A stretch of DNA of 64,000 nucleotides from Atrichornis clamosus (lineage: Eukaryota; Chordata; Aves; Passeriformes; Menuridae). The stretch covers positions 242,409-306,408 of the forward strand of contig WBMZ01002671.1 in assembly GCA_013400975.1 (NCBI GenBank), given 5' to 3'. Below, one piece after another: positions 41,160-52,330 of the stretch. The stretch's first letter is position 1. Every line of letters begins with the position of its first letter. A model generated the notes under the pieces. The model ran no database searches and had not been told where the DNA came from. It saw only the letters and a program-made list of their open reading frames with translations. The position numbers and the translations under genes were made by a program.

Positions 41160-41600
41160 GGGAGCATGCAGGCCCATCCTGTCACTCCCAGCTCCTGGCA
41201 CAGCGACTCCCCAGTCAGGCGCTGTGTACTGCTGTACCCTCACCTCACACCAGAGACCCGCAGTGCTGACGTGTGTCCCAGGCAGCTGTCTGCACCGCCC
41301 GCAGGCGATGGAGAGGAACGGGAGCTCACAGGCTGCACTCTCTCCCTCTGTCCCTAAATTAGAACAGGGCAAAAGGATTGCCGCCTGAACGTGCCAACTG
41401 CTGCCCTGCCCATATGCAGGGAGGTGAGGTGATTGGCTTGGATGCAGATACCTACGCAGGCAAGATAAATCCTGAACCCTGACAGCACACAGGGAAAGGC
41501 AGGAGGCAAGGAGAGGCAAGGCACCAAGGCAATCCCTCACAGCCCCACACACTGTGGGAGCGGCTGCACAGGATCGACCCAAAGCAAATGTCCACCACCG
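41160..41600. other. Intronic GC- and CpG-enriched patch
   Basis: This stretch is richer in G, C and CpG than the rest of the intron. Roughly ten CpGs fall in the first 250 bases, including GGCGCTG, GACGTG, ACCGCCCGCAGGCGATGG and AACGGG. A 153-codon minus reading frame and a 63-codon plus frame cross it without family resemblance. It could be a small orphan CpG cluster, an alternative promoter, or a decayed GC-rich repeat. No TATA box or initiator is evident. Confidence 0.5.
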
Positions 41601-41663
41601 GATACTGACATCCCCCCTGTCTGAAATCCCTTACTGCTCTTGGAAAATACGTGGCCGTAGGCA

Positions 41664-41709
41664 AATATATATATACACATGCATATATACATATACACAC
41701 ATACATATT
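41664..41709. repeat. (TA)n / (CA)n compound microsatellite
   Basis: An AATATATATATA run passes into ACACATGCATATATACATAT and then ACACACATACATATTC. It is a mixed alternating purine-pyrimidine repeat of about 46 bases. Confidence 0.9.
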
Positions 41710-43404
41710 CATAATCCTTATGCAGAATAATTTAAAGCATGTCTGAAAAACAACCAGGAAATGGTTAACTGTTGTCCTGCACTTGCTACTAGCATCTACA
41801 AACTAGGCCTGGTATTGTGTTTGTTTAACAAAGACAAGATTGTACAGTAGCAATCGGTACTGAAGAAAAGGATGCTGCCATCCCTTTGGAAGTGTCACAG
41901 TGTACTTCCCAACCAGTCTATGCAAGAAGTTAGTTTTTTTTGTTAACTGTGCGACTATTCACAAGAAAGAGCTTACAAGCTCACTTAGAGAAGAACACAC
42001 TCTGTGGGACAGTCATCCAGACTTGAGAGCCAGCCTGCCTCCCTTAGCCACTTAGCTTTGACCTACACTTTATTGACTACTGAACCAGTCTTTCTATGCA
42101 TGTCCCTATGCTGCCCGGTTATTCAGCAGAACAGTAGGTGCCTTTCCATGTCCTCAGAGGAAATTCCTGTCTGCTAAGTTTAGATGCTGAAATTGAGCAC
42201 ACAGAATCTCCCTTTGGAAGGCTTCAGAGCACTTTGCTCTCTGCAACAAGGGTATGTACAGTGTGAACCTCTTTTTCAGTGGACTTCTTTGCTAAACATC
42301 TAATATTAAGGTACATATTAGATGCCTAAAATCAAAATAGACCCTGCCTGTAGGGCACAATATTGCAGACCAAGAAAGAAATGGATTGAGTGAAGTCGGC
42401 ATAATGTGCCAACATTCATTTTCAGCTCAGCAGCTCTATGTGTGGTGTCTGTGACTGAGAATGAAGTAAAGATGACAGATTGCAGATCACAGTCAAATTA
42501 GATTTTCCTAATGGGGCTTTTGAAATAAACTAACAGATTACTGTTTAAATAAAACCTGTAACAAGAACGAGTTGATGTTATATTATTAAATTTCTTAATT
42601 TAATTCTTAAGCTCCAGAGTCAGCCAAGTAATACTCAACATATTTACCTTTACAATCTGTGGAATGCATTGTAGAAAAGCTAAAAAAGCTCTTCATGGTT
42701 TGACCAATTCACTAAGTATTCAAGCAATATTCATCACAGAGAACAGTATCTGCCTGCCAGTCAAATATTAGAATTATTTGCTAGTGTTCCATACTTTCTT
42801 TTTTCAGTAATTAGACAGAATCATTTAGTGAAAAATCATGATGGGTTGTTTTATTTTTCTGGCTTATTATGTGTGCTATAAATTGAGAAAAAAATACTTA
42901 GCACTTCAGGGCTTGGTGTTGTAACTAGAAAATTGAAAATACATATGGGACCTGTCTATCAAGCAATAGCCAAACTGATGAAGAAACCTTCCCCTCCTTT
43001 ACCACTGTTAGAAGGGGAGCCCACTAATCACAGAGCCAACACCTTGCCTTGCCTTACCCACAAAGACCTCTCTATCTGCTTAAGGAGAATATTGATTTGA
43101 GGTTCACAGTTACTGTGCTTGGCTAGAAGATGAGTTAGTACGTGTCTGGTGAAAATGAAAAAAGAAAAGTAGTTCCTTCCCAAACATGGCTTAGAAACGT
43201 CAGCTCTTTTAGCTGTTTTTGTTCAGGAACACAAAACAAAAGGTTTTTAGAAAGCGTCTTAAGACATTTAAAATGCATCTATAATAATTTATACAATAAC
43301 AATGTCTAATAGCCTTTATTATACCCATTCTTATTTAATAATGTCCAGAATGCCCATATTTTGAACCTCTCAGATAAAGTAACGCATTTTGTGGGTCTAG
43401 CACA

Positions 43405-43531
43405 GGCTTCAGTGCCTGGAGGCTCTAGTTCTATTTCCAGCTCTGCTTCAGACCTACAGGGTGACCTTTACACATAACCTCATTTTCCTCACCTATAAAA
43501 TGGGGATATTAATACTTATTTACCTCACAGT
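43405..43531 (+). repeat. MIR-like SINE remnant
   Basis: The order of motifs matches the MIR/CORE-SINE type: GGCTCTAGTTCTATTTCCAG, CTCTGCTTCAGACCTACAGG, GTGACCTTTACACATAACCT, CATTTTCCTCACCTATAAAA, then TGGGGATATTAATACTTATT and TACCTCACAG. The combination of a CCCAGCTCTGC-like block, a GTGACCTT block, a CCTCA..TGTAAAATGGGGAT-like block and a TACCTCACAG block is diagnostic for the family. The copy is plus-oriented, lacks a clear A/B-box promoter head and is diverged, consistent with great age. The reading frame that crosses it is coincidental. Confidence 0.75.
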
Positions 43532-44150
43532 TGGTTCCCTTCCAGCTGCTACGGTGACTGAACAAACTCATGCATCTACAGAATTGCTAATGTTCGTGAT
43601 AAACTGTTTCTTTTTTTTTCAAACAAGCAATGCAGGCACTAAATTAAGAACTTATTTGTCCATCCAGTTAGCAGAAGTACACAGAAAAATAATGGCAATG
43701 GAAAAACTGTTTGAAGCCCCTCAGTAATTTCCTTCCAATGACACTGTTCTTCACAAGAAATGTTGCTAGTTCCTATCTGACAGCAACTAGAATTGGCTTC
43801 TTGATGCTGCTTTCAGTCAAGAAAAAAATACATGTTTTCTTGAGTGGGAATCTAACCTGGTCTCCCTTTGGAGAGGATATAAAACCTCTGCAAGCTTTGC
43901 AAGTAAAGGAGAAGAAATAATTTCAATTTGAAACTAAAACTAATAATGAGCAGACAGAAAAAAAGGAAAAGGGAATGGGAGAGAGATGAGAGATACAGTC
44001 ATCTTTTCCTAAAGGGAACAAAGCTCCAGAGAAGAGATGCTGGCAGGTATGCAGCCCACAGCCAGGAGGACACCCCTGCAGCACCAGAGCCTCCTTCGGC
44101 CTGGGAACACCTCAGGAACACTCATCTTGCTCTGGGAATGTGATACTTAC

Positions 44151-44286
44151 TCTTGTACTGCTCTGGCTATGGAGAGCGCTGTAGATCCAGTTTCATTAAC
44201 GCTATCTAAGGTCACATTTGGCAGGTCGTCATCATCACTGTCACTTTTAATTTGTCTGGGAGATAGGCCTCGGGGGTCCATTTGTG
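44151..44286 (-). CDS. KLF12: KLF12 internal coding exon, 136 bp (acidic linker before the zinc fingers)
   Basis: This short exon carries on the KLF12 frame. It supplies CA to complete the split codon G/CA, giving A-Q-M-D-P-R-G-L-S-P-R-Q, then the acidic run SDSDDDDLPNV, then VNETGSTALSIARAVQ, and it ends two bases (GA) into a glutamate codon. On the minus strand the acceptor is TCTCTTTCCAG and the donor is CAAGA/GTAAGT, a near-consensus site. In the family this segment links the serine-rich repression region to the DNA-binding fingers. The SDSD run followed by aspartates resembles casein kinase 2 target sequence; that is inference. The 136-bp length is not a multiple of three, so skipping the exon would shift the frame before the fingers. 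Longer reading frames across this region on the plus strand are antisense shadows. Confidence 0.95.
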
Positions 44287-44939
44287 CTGGAAAGAGACAT
44301 ATAATGGATTAATATGAGAGTGCTGAAATTAATCTTATCCCAGAACAACATCAGGGTGCACCACACATCCACCTGCTCTGGCTGGATAGCACCGCTTGTG
44401 CTGAGCTTCCCAAATCAGATGATAGGTGCTCAAAGTCACCCAGCAGTGCCACAGCTGGGTGCCAGCACTGCCAGGGGCATGCAGGTATGTGAATATACCA
44501 GCGCACTCAGCAGTACCGAAATACAACTGCACATACAACATCCAACAAAAACTCAGTTTACCCTCAAGTAACTTACTCTGCCTGTCCTCAGAAAGTGAAG
44601 GGAAAGGGCTACATCTGCTTTGTACAACACAGAACACTCAAGAGTACATTTGACGACAAAACTTCAGGAGCAATCTCTGATTTTGAGTGTTCATCACGAG
44701 ATACCAGGATGGAACCCGTGCCATGCCAGTCACCTAAAATGTAGGCATTTAAAACCCCAGTTATCCTGATTTCTGACACAATTTAACACTGTTGCCAGCC
44801 TCTGAAGGTTCCTTCACTCCACATTACATGTGTAACCAGCAAAAAACATTCAGGTGACCAATGTCAGGGGGGTTCAGTCAAATTTTTTTGAAAAGTCAAG
44901 TAGTCTCAGGTTTTACAAATATCTGAAGATCAGGAATTG

Positions 44940-45215
44940 CAGGACTGTTTTACCCATCCACAGCTTACAGTATCCATACTGTATGGCAGTGGAGTAAGTG
45001 CCCAGGTGCTGGCAGTGACAGCTGCAGGGACTTGTATGAGGAGCAGCCAAGGCTGCCCCACGCTGGACACAGACCGTTCCAGCCATTCCAACCAAGCCCC
45101 AGCAGGGCACAGCTGAGCCCTGCAGACACAGCAGGAGTGTCTCAGGGAAAACAGGTTTAAGAAAAGACAAAACAACTGGCCAAGAGAGAAGTGAGGGAAA
45201 AAAGTGTGAGAAACA
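44940..45215 (+). repeat. LTR-like avian interspersed repeat, 5' fragment
   Basis: This looks like the 5' part of a bird LTR-type repeat that I recognise from its ordered phrases: a segment around GTGCCCAGGTGCTGGCAGTG, then CCCCAGCAGGGCACAGCTGAG, then a purine-rich AACTGGCCAAGAGAGAAGTG ending in GTGAGAAACA. The element is interrupted at 45215 by a CR1 copy and resumes at 45410. The left boundary is uncertain because I see no clean TG start or target duplication. No retroviral coding sequence is present, so it would be a solitary LTR. The family name cannot be assigned by eye. Confidence 0.5.
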
Positions 45216-45409
45216 CTTTATGTTGAGGGTGGCAGAGCACAGGAACAGGCTGCCCAGGGACGTCATGGCATCTCCCTCTCTGGAGACGTTCAAAATCCAC
45301 CTGGATGTGTTCCCATGTAGCCTGCTCTAGATGACCCTGCCTTGTCAGATGGGCTGGACAGGATGATCTCCAGAAGCTCCTTCCAACCCTAACAAGTCTG
45401 TGATTATTT
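45216..45409 (+). mobile_element. CR1 LINE 3' end, inserted into the LTR-like repeat
   Basis: This is the tail of a Chicken Repeat 1 non-LTR retrotransposon in plus orientation. Diagnostic phrases in order are GAGGGTGGCAGAGCAC, AACAGGCTGCCCAGGGA, CTCTGGAGACGTTCAAAATC, GCTGGACAGGATGATCTCC and CTCCTTCCAACCCTA, ending in a decayed CTGTGATTATTT where CR1 normally has short ATTCTGTG-type terminal repeats. The copy is strongly 5' truncated, as is usual for CR1, and holds no usable reverse transcriptase. It is flanked on both sides by GAAACA (45210-45215 and 45410-45415), with LTR-like sequence continuing outside, so it landed inside an older element. Confidence 0.85.
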
Positions 45410-45938
45410 GAAACAGCTCTGAAGGCACCAACATGAGGGGAGATGGAGGGGAGAAGGTTCTTCAGAGCAGGGCAGAGGTTGCCCAGCAGCCCCAGGAGGA
45501 GACCCACTGTGGCCTAGGCTGTCCTGATGGGAACTGCTATCTATAGGGAGCCCACACTCCCTGGAGCAAGGGAACAGTGTGAAGAGGAAGAGCAGCAGAG
45601 AGGAACCATTATGGACTACCCACAGTCCACAGTCCCCATGCCCTGTTCACCTGGGATGGGGGAGGGAGAAGAGCTGGGAATCAAGGAGTAAAGCTGAGTC
45701 CTGGAAAAGGGGGTTGGGGATGGTGGTTCTCACCATCCTAATCCACTTTTAATTAGCAATAAATTAATTTTCCCCACATGGAGTCCTATTTGCCTGTAAT
45801 GGTAATTGGAAGGTGATCTCCCTGCCTTTATCTTGACCCTTGAACTCTTGCACCTTATTTTCATCTATTCTGTTGAGGAGGGGGAGTGTGAGAGCAGCTG
45901 GGTGTGTGCTTGGCAGACAGTCAAGGTTACCCACCAGA
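45410..45938 (+). repeat. LTR-like avian interspersed repeat, 3' fragment
   Basis: This continues the element interrupted at 45215. Ordered landmarks are AGGAGGAGACCCAC, CACACTCCCTGGAGCAAGGG, GTGTGAAGAGGAAGAGCAGCAG, GGAGGGAGAAGAGCTGGGAA, TTAGCAATAAATTAATTTTC (which carries AATAAA), GTAATGGTAATTGGAAGGTG, TTGAGGAGGGGGAGTGTGAG and a terminal GTTACCCACCAGA. The AATAAA followed by a GT- and T-containing stretch and a CA-like end fits the polyadenylation region of an LTR. Overall resemblance to a repeat common in birds is strong, but class and name are from memory and need a library search. Confidence 0.6.
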
Positions 45939-47446
45939 GATTTTCTGCCAAAAAGAGGCCAGAAAGGAGAGAAGAGCAGAAAGGCAGGTGACCTTCCCTC
46001 ATGCTGATTGCTGCCCTCCAAAGGGAAGAAAGCATAACCGGGCAGGGCAGGGGGAGGGAACCAAGAGATGGGCATAGGGGGGAAATATGGGGCTCAAGTA
46101 TGACTTGGGATAGTGCTGAGAGGAACTGGGGGTTGCTTGTGCCAGGGGACAGACCCAGAGACAAACTTCAGAGGTGACGTGGAGAAAGAGACGTTTCTCC
46201 TTACTCATGAAATACCACCTAAGATTAGTAAGTGCTGAGAGACACTGAAAGCAGCTGGAGTGGAGAGCAAAACTGGAGAGATGCCTGACCCTGCAAGGGA
46301 GGAGTAGGAAGGGTAAAGACAGGCAGAGATTTGTGCAAAAACGTGTTTATTTTCTCTGTTCAGGGTGAATAGGGGAATTCATGGTTATTTATTTAAAGAG
46401 CTAACTGTTGCAGCTTGTGAGCTTGTGCTCTCCTGTACTGCAGTGTCAGAGACACGACACTTTCTTCTGTGTCTTGCAATATGATTTTTGAGAAAAGTAT
46501 TCATTCCTACTCAACTCTGACTAACCACAGATCTGGACAACAGGCGTCACAGGCTCCCCTTAGTGATCATGAACAGTTAAGTGAACAGCTAGGGAGCAGC
46601 TCCAAAAGTCATAGTTTAATCTGCCATTATGCCATCTTTCTTACGTTATGGTGTTCACTGGCTACTGAAAGGGGACTGAGTTACAATGAAAAATGGGATG
46701 GCTGCAGATACTTCAAGAGCTGTGCAGCCGTAACAGTAGCACTGATGGATAGCCGGGCTCTTGAAAAGAAAGTACTCCACAAATGAGTGATGAATTGAGG
46801 GAAAGTTGGCCTTAAATTTTAATTCATATCTTGGCTGCGAACCACCTCCGAGTAAAAGAACAGTGATTAAAAACTAACCTTCAGCTGCGGGTTTTTTTTA
46901 ATGTTAGAGAATTTAATAAAGAGAATACTGTTAAAATGTGTTCAGTAAGCTGATGGAACAACCCCTTCTGGAACCACAGTGCATTTACAGTTGCACAGTA
47001 CTACTTCTATCAGTTTTCTACACGCACAGTTTAGGTGCCTCAGTAATGCTGGCTACATTTGGACGGCTTATTATTTCTTCATGTATGGCAAATTAAACAT
47101 CTTTTGCTAAACAAAGCAAAGGCTGCTAACAGTGAACGATGACCTACATGAGACAAACACACAGCAACTTAGAAACTGTTTGAAACAGTTAATTGTTTTA
47201 GGCAGAATGAGCACCATTCTGACTGTGTTTCTTAAAATCACAAATTACACATGATGACATTCAGTGTGTACCTGAGCACTGGGGATAACCTAGTATTTTA
47301 CTTAAGAGCAACTGAACCATCTAATCAGCTGATTTAGACCCAGAAAACTATTTGGAAAAAAGTACTACTTCTGCCTCATTCCCTAATGTTCCTTCTTAAA
47401 AGCATGAGATTATTACGATGTATTTCATTAATTCTTCAGTTTTTCC

Positions 47447-47662
47447 AGAGAATCATAGAAAGACTTGGGTTTGTAGGGACCTTCAAGGTCATCTACGTCC
47501 AACCCCATTGCTGTGGGCAGGGACACCTTCCACTAGACCAGGTTGCACAGGCCCCATCCAACCTGGCCTTGAACACTTCCAGGGATGGGGCATCCACAAC
47601 TTCTCTGGGCAACCTGTTCCAGTGCCTAACTACCCTCTGAGTAAAGCTTTTTTCTTTTTTTT
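47447..47662 (-). mobile_element. CR1 LINE 3' end, reverse orientation
   Basis: This is a CR1 tail on the minus strand, so its 3' end is at the left. In plus-strand order it reads AGAATCATAGAAAGACTTGG, GGGACCTTCAAGGTCATCTA, CCTTCCACTAGACCAGGTTG, CATCCAACCTGGCCTTGAAC, ATGGGGCATCCACAACTTCT and CAACCTGTTCCAGTGCCTAA. These are very close to the common bird CR1 form, so the copy is fairly young compared with the one near 18000. It is 5' truncated and followed on the right by a T-rich run at 47649-47664. The short reading frames across it are not genes. Confidence 0.93.
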
Positions 47663-50600
47663 TTAAGTGAATCTCATTACAAAAAGTTATGTTTGTGTCT
47701 GCCCAATGCAGGTCCTTTGTCTGCCCTGTCTGCTACAGCTGATGCATTTGTGAAAGATAATTGTTTGTCCACAAAACTAAAAATTTTAACAAAAAACTAT
47801 GTACGTTAGCTGAGGTTTAATCTGATGTGCACTACAGCAGAGGTTTTAAGTAGCTAGCTCAGAAACTAAGCCTAACTTGAATTGACGAAAGTCATTACAT
47901 AACTTAGTCTGTAATACAGCTCTTACACAAGAATTCTGATCACTTAAGCATGAATGCACCTACATAAAAAGAGACGGTATAAATGTATAAGAAAAATCTT
48001 ACGTACCTTTGTTCTTTACAAGACATGTTGTTTCATTATTCTTGCAGATTCCTGGCTCTTAAGATATTATTGAGACTCCTAAGACATTTGGTACTGGTTT
48101 TAGATTACTAGAGGAATGTGCTAGGATGAAAACTCTCCATTACCTTCCCTTTGTTTCTGCTCGGTAAGTCCTACTCTGTACACTCCTAGCACAGCCGCAA
48201 AGCAGCTGATAGGGTTGTACTTTTGCACGCAGGGATAATTTGGACCACTGGGCACAGATTCCCCCATCACACACCAGTGTTTGAGCACATCACCAGGTGC
48301 TGCAACACGTGAGCATGGTGTGGACAAAAGGCAAGGAATGGAAATGTATCAGTGGACACATTCAAAGGCAGGCAATTCAAGGACATTTGCTGTTCTATTT
48401 TTGCAGTAAACCTAGCTAAAGACTGTAAGTAAGACAACGATCTAGGGATTATTCCGTTTTTTTTTGTCAGCCTACATATGCATCCTTTTTTGTCTCCCTC
48501 TTCATTTGTCACTTCCTTCCAGCTTGCAGACTTGGGTGGCCGAGGCGCTGTGGAGCTGAGGTGACTGACCAGGAGGCTGAACTTTGCTGCTGCCAGCTGG
48601 TGTGAACTGCCCTGTTTTCTCATCAGCATGGCTGCAGCTGCTAGGGAAAAACAGCCTTTAAAGCTATTCTTCTCCCTGAAATGAGCCATGTGAATAACCA
48701 ACTGGCCAAAAGCCTAACAGATATCTCCTCCTCACCACTCACTGCAATGTGCAAACTGCAGTACAGGATTTTTATACATTACGAGTTCATGACTCCTACT
48801 TATGTCAACAGCTTTGACTTTCTCTTGGACATCTAAGAACAACTGTCGAACTGCTGGCACCAAGGTTTATAAATACCAGCCTCAGATCATAAGCACTGAT
48901 TTAAAAGTAATTACTGGCCTAATGAACATCAAACGGGAAAGGATGAAGAGATGCAGGCAAGAGATAATTTAGCAAATGAGATAAAAAAGGAGGAGGACAA
49001 GTGAGTAACGGAATGCAACTGGCAAGCAAGGTGAAGAAAAGCCCATAAAACATGCCAGTGCATTTTAACCTCCCTTCATGCTGTACACCTTGCTCTAACA
49101 ACCAAGATTTTCCCTCAACTTAGGACCACGGGTCCAGAAGGGACTTGTCTGGCTCACTGAATCAAGTCCTCTCAAACATAAGCAGACACATTGATTAATA
49201 AAGCTCAGGCCCTCATCCTGAACTGGTTTTCTTGCCCTTGCTACTCCTCTTGAAACGCAAGATTTGTCCCACAGAGCTATCTGGTGGTTTAGTGAAGTGT
49301 GAATGAGGTTAAGGCGAGGCAAGCAAAAAGAAACCAGTCAGAGATTGCTGTTTTCATGGGACAAAGGTGCCATTGAATGAGTGCACAGGAGCTACAGAAG
49401 CAAGCTGTTAGCTCTCCATGCTGAATAGACTGGTGAGCCAGGGGACTTATTCAAGAACGCTGCAAGTGCTGAAGGCTGCAAGCAGCCACCATCCTTGTTA
49501 GCCTCAAGAAACAATGACCCTTTTTTGCTACAGAAAGTTGAGAGAATTGCTCATGATGCACATAAATATATGCAATCACTTCTCAATGCCCCTTTGCCAA
49601 ACTACCAAAAGGAGCTTCCCTCTGGGCAGTACAAGCAAATTCACTTTCTGCACTTGTTTTAAGGTAAGATGTGCAAATGGGTCTCATGTATAGCACATTA
49701 ACAGCCAGTAAATACTACAGGACTTAAGTCTATCGTCATTAATATTGTATCTGCCACCTGCCAGTGGCCAGTAGGACAAAGTCCGATCTGGATCAGATAT
49801 AAGTTTGCTTCCATTTCTGTCAGACTGAACAGTTTTGGGCTTTAATATTTATTCTGGCTGTGGGGTCAGACAATACCTGATCCTGCTTCTGAGGACAGAA
49901 CTGACTGTTCTACAATACTGGAAGAGATTTAAACTTGCACAGCAGCTTTTTAATGAGCACTGAATGAATTTGTGCTTTCTGGCACACAGCTGCACTGGTT
50001 TTGACATGGTACAGGATTAGCCATGTCACAGAAGCAAAATCTCTGGGAAGGATCCAGCTTGTTGGTTGCTAAGGGCAGATGAACCCCTTGGAAGAGCATG
50101 CAGCCTCTACCTTCCCAGGGGAATAACCTGAGCACACAGCCACACCACTGGAGTATTTTTTGTCCTTCTTCACTCTCTAACCTGGTGCTCCTGTACACAT
50201 TCTGAAAACTCTTGGGAAGGAGGGGACTGTGGATTTAAATCACTCCAGACTGACGAGAGCCCAGCATACCCCCTCTCACTTCTCACACACGTGCTCCTGA
50301 TGTCATCAATTTAGATGTCAGCTAAATTTTCTCCTCCTGTCTGTCATATTTGGGCTTTCACCCGGGTATGTCCTAACCTCTTTGGTCCCTTCCAGTGATT
50401 AATCAGGGATACACACCTCACGTGTTCTGATCTGGTCAAAGCCCAGTGCTGCCAGAAATCCGGCAGTTGGATGCCTGTAGGTGGCATGAAAAGGTCCATA
50501 CACCACCACACTGCTGTCACCACCAGCAGTTTTCAGTTACTGCAACCTGATTTACTTTTCCTAGTCAAATTTCCTGTGAGTGAAAGGGATGAAAACTCAT

Positions 50601-51801
50601 CCCATCAGTAGGCTCATGAAGACCCAGCAGAAGTCATTTTACGTCTACATACTCTCTTTGATTTAAAGGCAAATATGAGCCCCTTGGGCTAAAGATGAAT
50701 GAAATATTTAACAGCAGAGAAAACTAAGTAACCATCAGAAGTTTTGCCTCTTTATAGCTAAGCCATGTAGTAATTAACTGAAGTCAAAATCACTCTTTAT
50801 GAGATGATGCTTTCTGGTGTGAAAGCAGAGAGAAAATTTTAGCATCCTGAAATACTGAAGTCTCTGTCTCACTTCAACTTAAAACCTCAGTTTCTGCATT
50901 AAACAAACTTCTCTTCTAATAACTTTGTAAACTTACATGTAGGTCTGCTGATACATCACACTGCGATAAAAACTGAATCATGGTTAGTTACTCTCTTAAA
51001 ATAATTTAAAATCTGTTTCTGGTTTTTGAAAGGTATTCAAAATTCAGAGTTCACTTGCTTTTGTTTCCCTTTTTAAACTCTCCACCCTACCCTGCTTTCT
51101 CTGAAGGATGCTTTATCCACCTGCTAATCAAAATGATTGTTCATGATGGAATTTCCAAGTGGTCCTGGCATCCACCTGCTAGGGCTTGCCAGTCAGAAGC
51201 AGGATTACGTGGTTCTGTAGTGGGCAGGGAGAGTGACACCAAGACTTGTGCTAACTGAGACATCAGCCTGGATGGTGGGGAGGCCTCTCTGGCCTTGCCA
51301 TTTCTGATCCATGCTTGGGTGACAGGTTCACTCTCGGACACATAGCCACAGGTTTTTACTGTGATGGAAGTTTAAATGTAGCAGAAACATGAGGTGCCTT
51401 AAATAAGCCAGAAAGGGTCATGTTTGCTGTTTCTTATAAATTCCTCTCCAGTTGCTTCCAGTGCATGTTGGCATACAACAGATTAAAGATTATCTCTAGC
51501 TGTAAGCAATGCTGCTTTGCACTCGCTTCCATTAGGAATGGAAAACCAAACACCACACCACATGCCAAAATTACTTTTACAAGAATCTGCTTACTGCTGT
51601 AATACTGCTGTTACACGTGTGTGTCTGTGTCTGCAGAGCATGAAGGACTGAAGTAACGAAGTGACATTGCTGACGAACTCCAAGAAGGACAGTAAGAGAA
51701 AATATGACTAAGAAAATTGAACGGCACTCACGTTTTAGCACAAAATGCTATTAATCTGCCACCATCAAAAACACTGCGAAAGAAGATATCATCTTAGTTC
51801 A

Positions 51802-51826
51802 AATAATAATAATAATAATAAATAAT
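51802..51826. repeat. (AAT)n microsatellite, possibly at the end of a degraded SINE
   Basis: About eight AAT units, with one interruption, are followed by CTGCCCCTCACAACAACCCCGTGA. The CCTCACAACAACCC phrase resembles the reverse complement of a MIR-type SINE, so the microsatellite might have grown next to an old SINE. That link is weak because only some 20 bases match. Confidence 0.85.
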
Positions 51827-51839
51827 CTGCCCCTCACAA

Positions 51840-52330
51840 CAACCCCGTGACCCAACAACACCTAACAGCATGTTTTCATCAGCCCCCATGCCCTCCCAGA
51901 GCCCTGGATCTCAGCAGCAAGGTGATGCTGGGAGGGCAGGGAAGTGCTGCTGTCCTCAGGCACCTACACCGCAAATACAATCCCCCCAAGCCTTCCATAC
52001 AGCCAGGCAGAGGGAGATGGGTGCACCCAGGGGCGCTGAGCCCACCTGCCTCCCTGGACAGCACAGGAAGTTCAGCAGTGTGAGTTCCCCTCTCTCCCCT
52101 TTCTGGGCGCTGGACACCAGTCGTGGCGGAGGAAAGTGACCTGGTGTCTCCCTGAGCCACTGAGAACCTGCTCCTTGCTGGGAAGAGGAGGAGAGGAGCC
52201 TTTGCCATGGGATCCTGCAATGCCTTAGTTTTCTGGGAAAGGGGCAAAAGTGTCTGGGGGATCTCTGTAAGTGTCTGAAGATGTGACAATGGCAACAGCA
52301 CTGTGCAGCCTTGCTTGCTCCCACTTTATT
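51840..52330. other. Intronic GC-rich patch without recognised gene
   Basis: About 490 bases are clearly GC-richer than the flanks. Overlapping reading frames up to 140 codons occur on both strands. The translations are rich in P, S, R and L, as GC-rich noncoding DNA gives, and show no domain. No transposon landmark is visible apart from the short SINE-like phrase at its left edge. Confidence 0.6.

Larger units (their letters stand above)
1..44150 (-). other. KLF12: KLF12 intron downstream of the 136-bp exon (partial, over 44 kb)
   Basis: This is intronic sequence, open at the left edge. It starts (minus strand) with GTAAGTATC at 44150. I looked for the next exon, which should encode the segment before the zinc fingers and the first finger, and found no match in either reading direction. 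It holds an old CR1 (17950-18222), two MIR-like remnants, a tandem duplication at 10077-10178, simple repeats, a CpG-rich patch at 41160-41600 and several candidate regulatory stretches. The longest reading frames (199 codons at 26553-27152 and 177 codons at 11600-12133, both minus) have irregular composition and no recognisable domain. Stretches not listed separately hold nothing I can name. Confidence 0.8.

Noticed and set aside
44037..44312. Plus-strand frames across the 136-bp KLF12 exon
   Set aside because: These are antisense shadows of the exon, with no family resemblance.
45216..45507. 116- to 126-codon minus frames over the CR1/LTR area
   Set aside because: They run across the junctions of nested repeats in antisense and are not coding.
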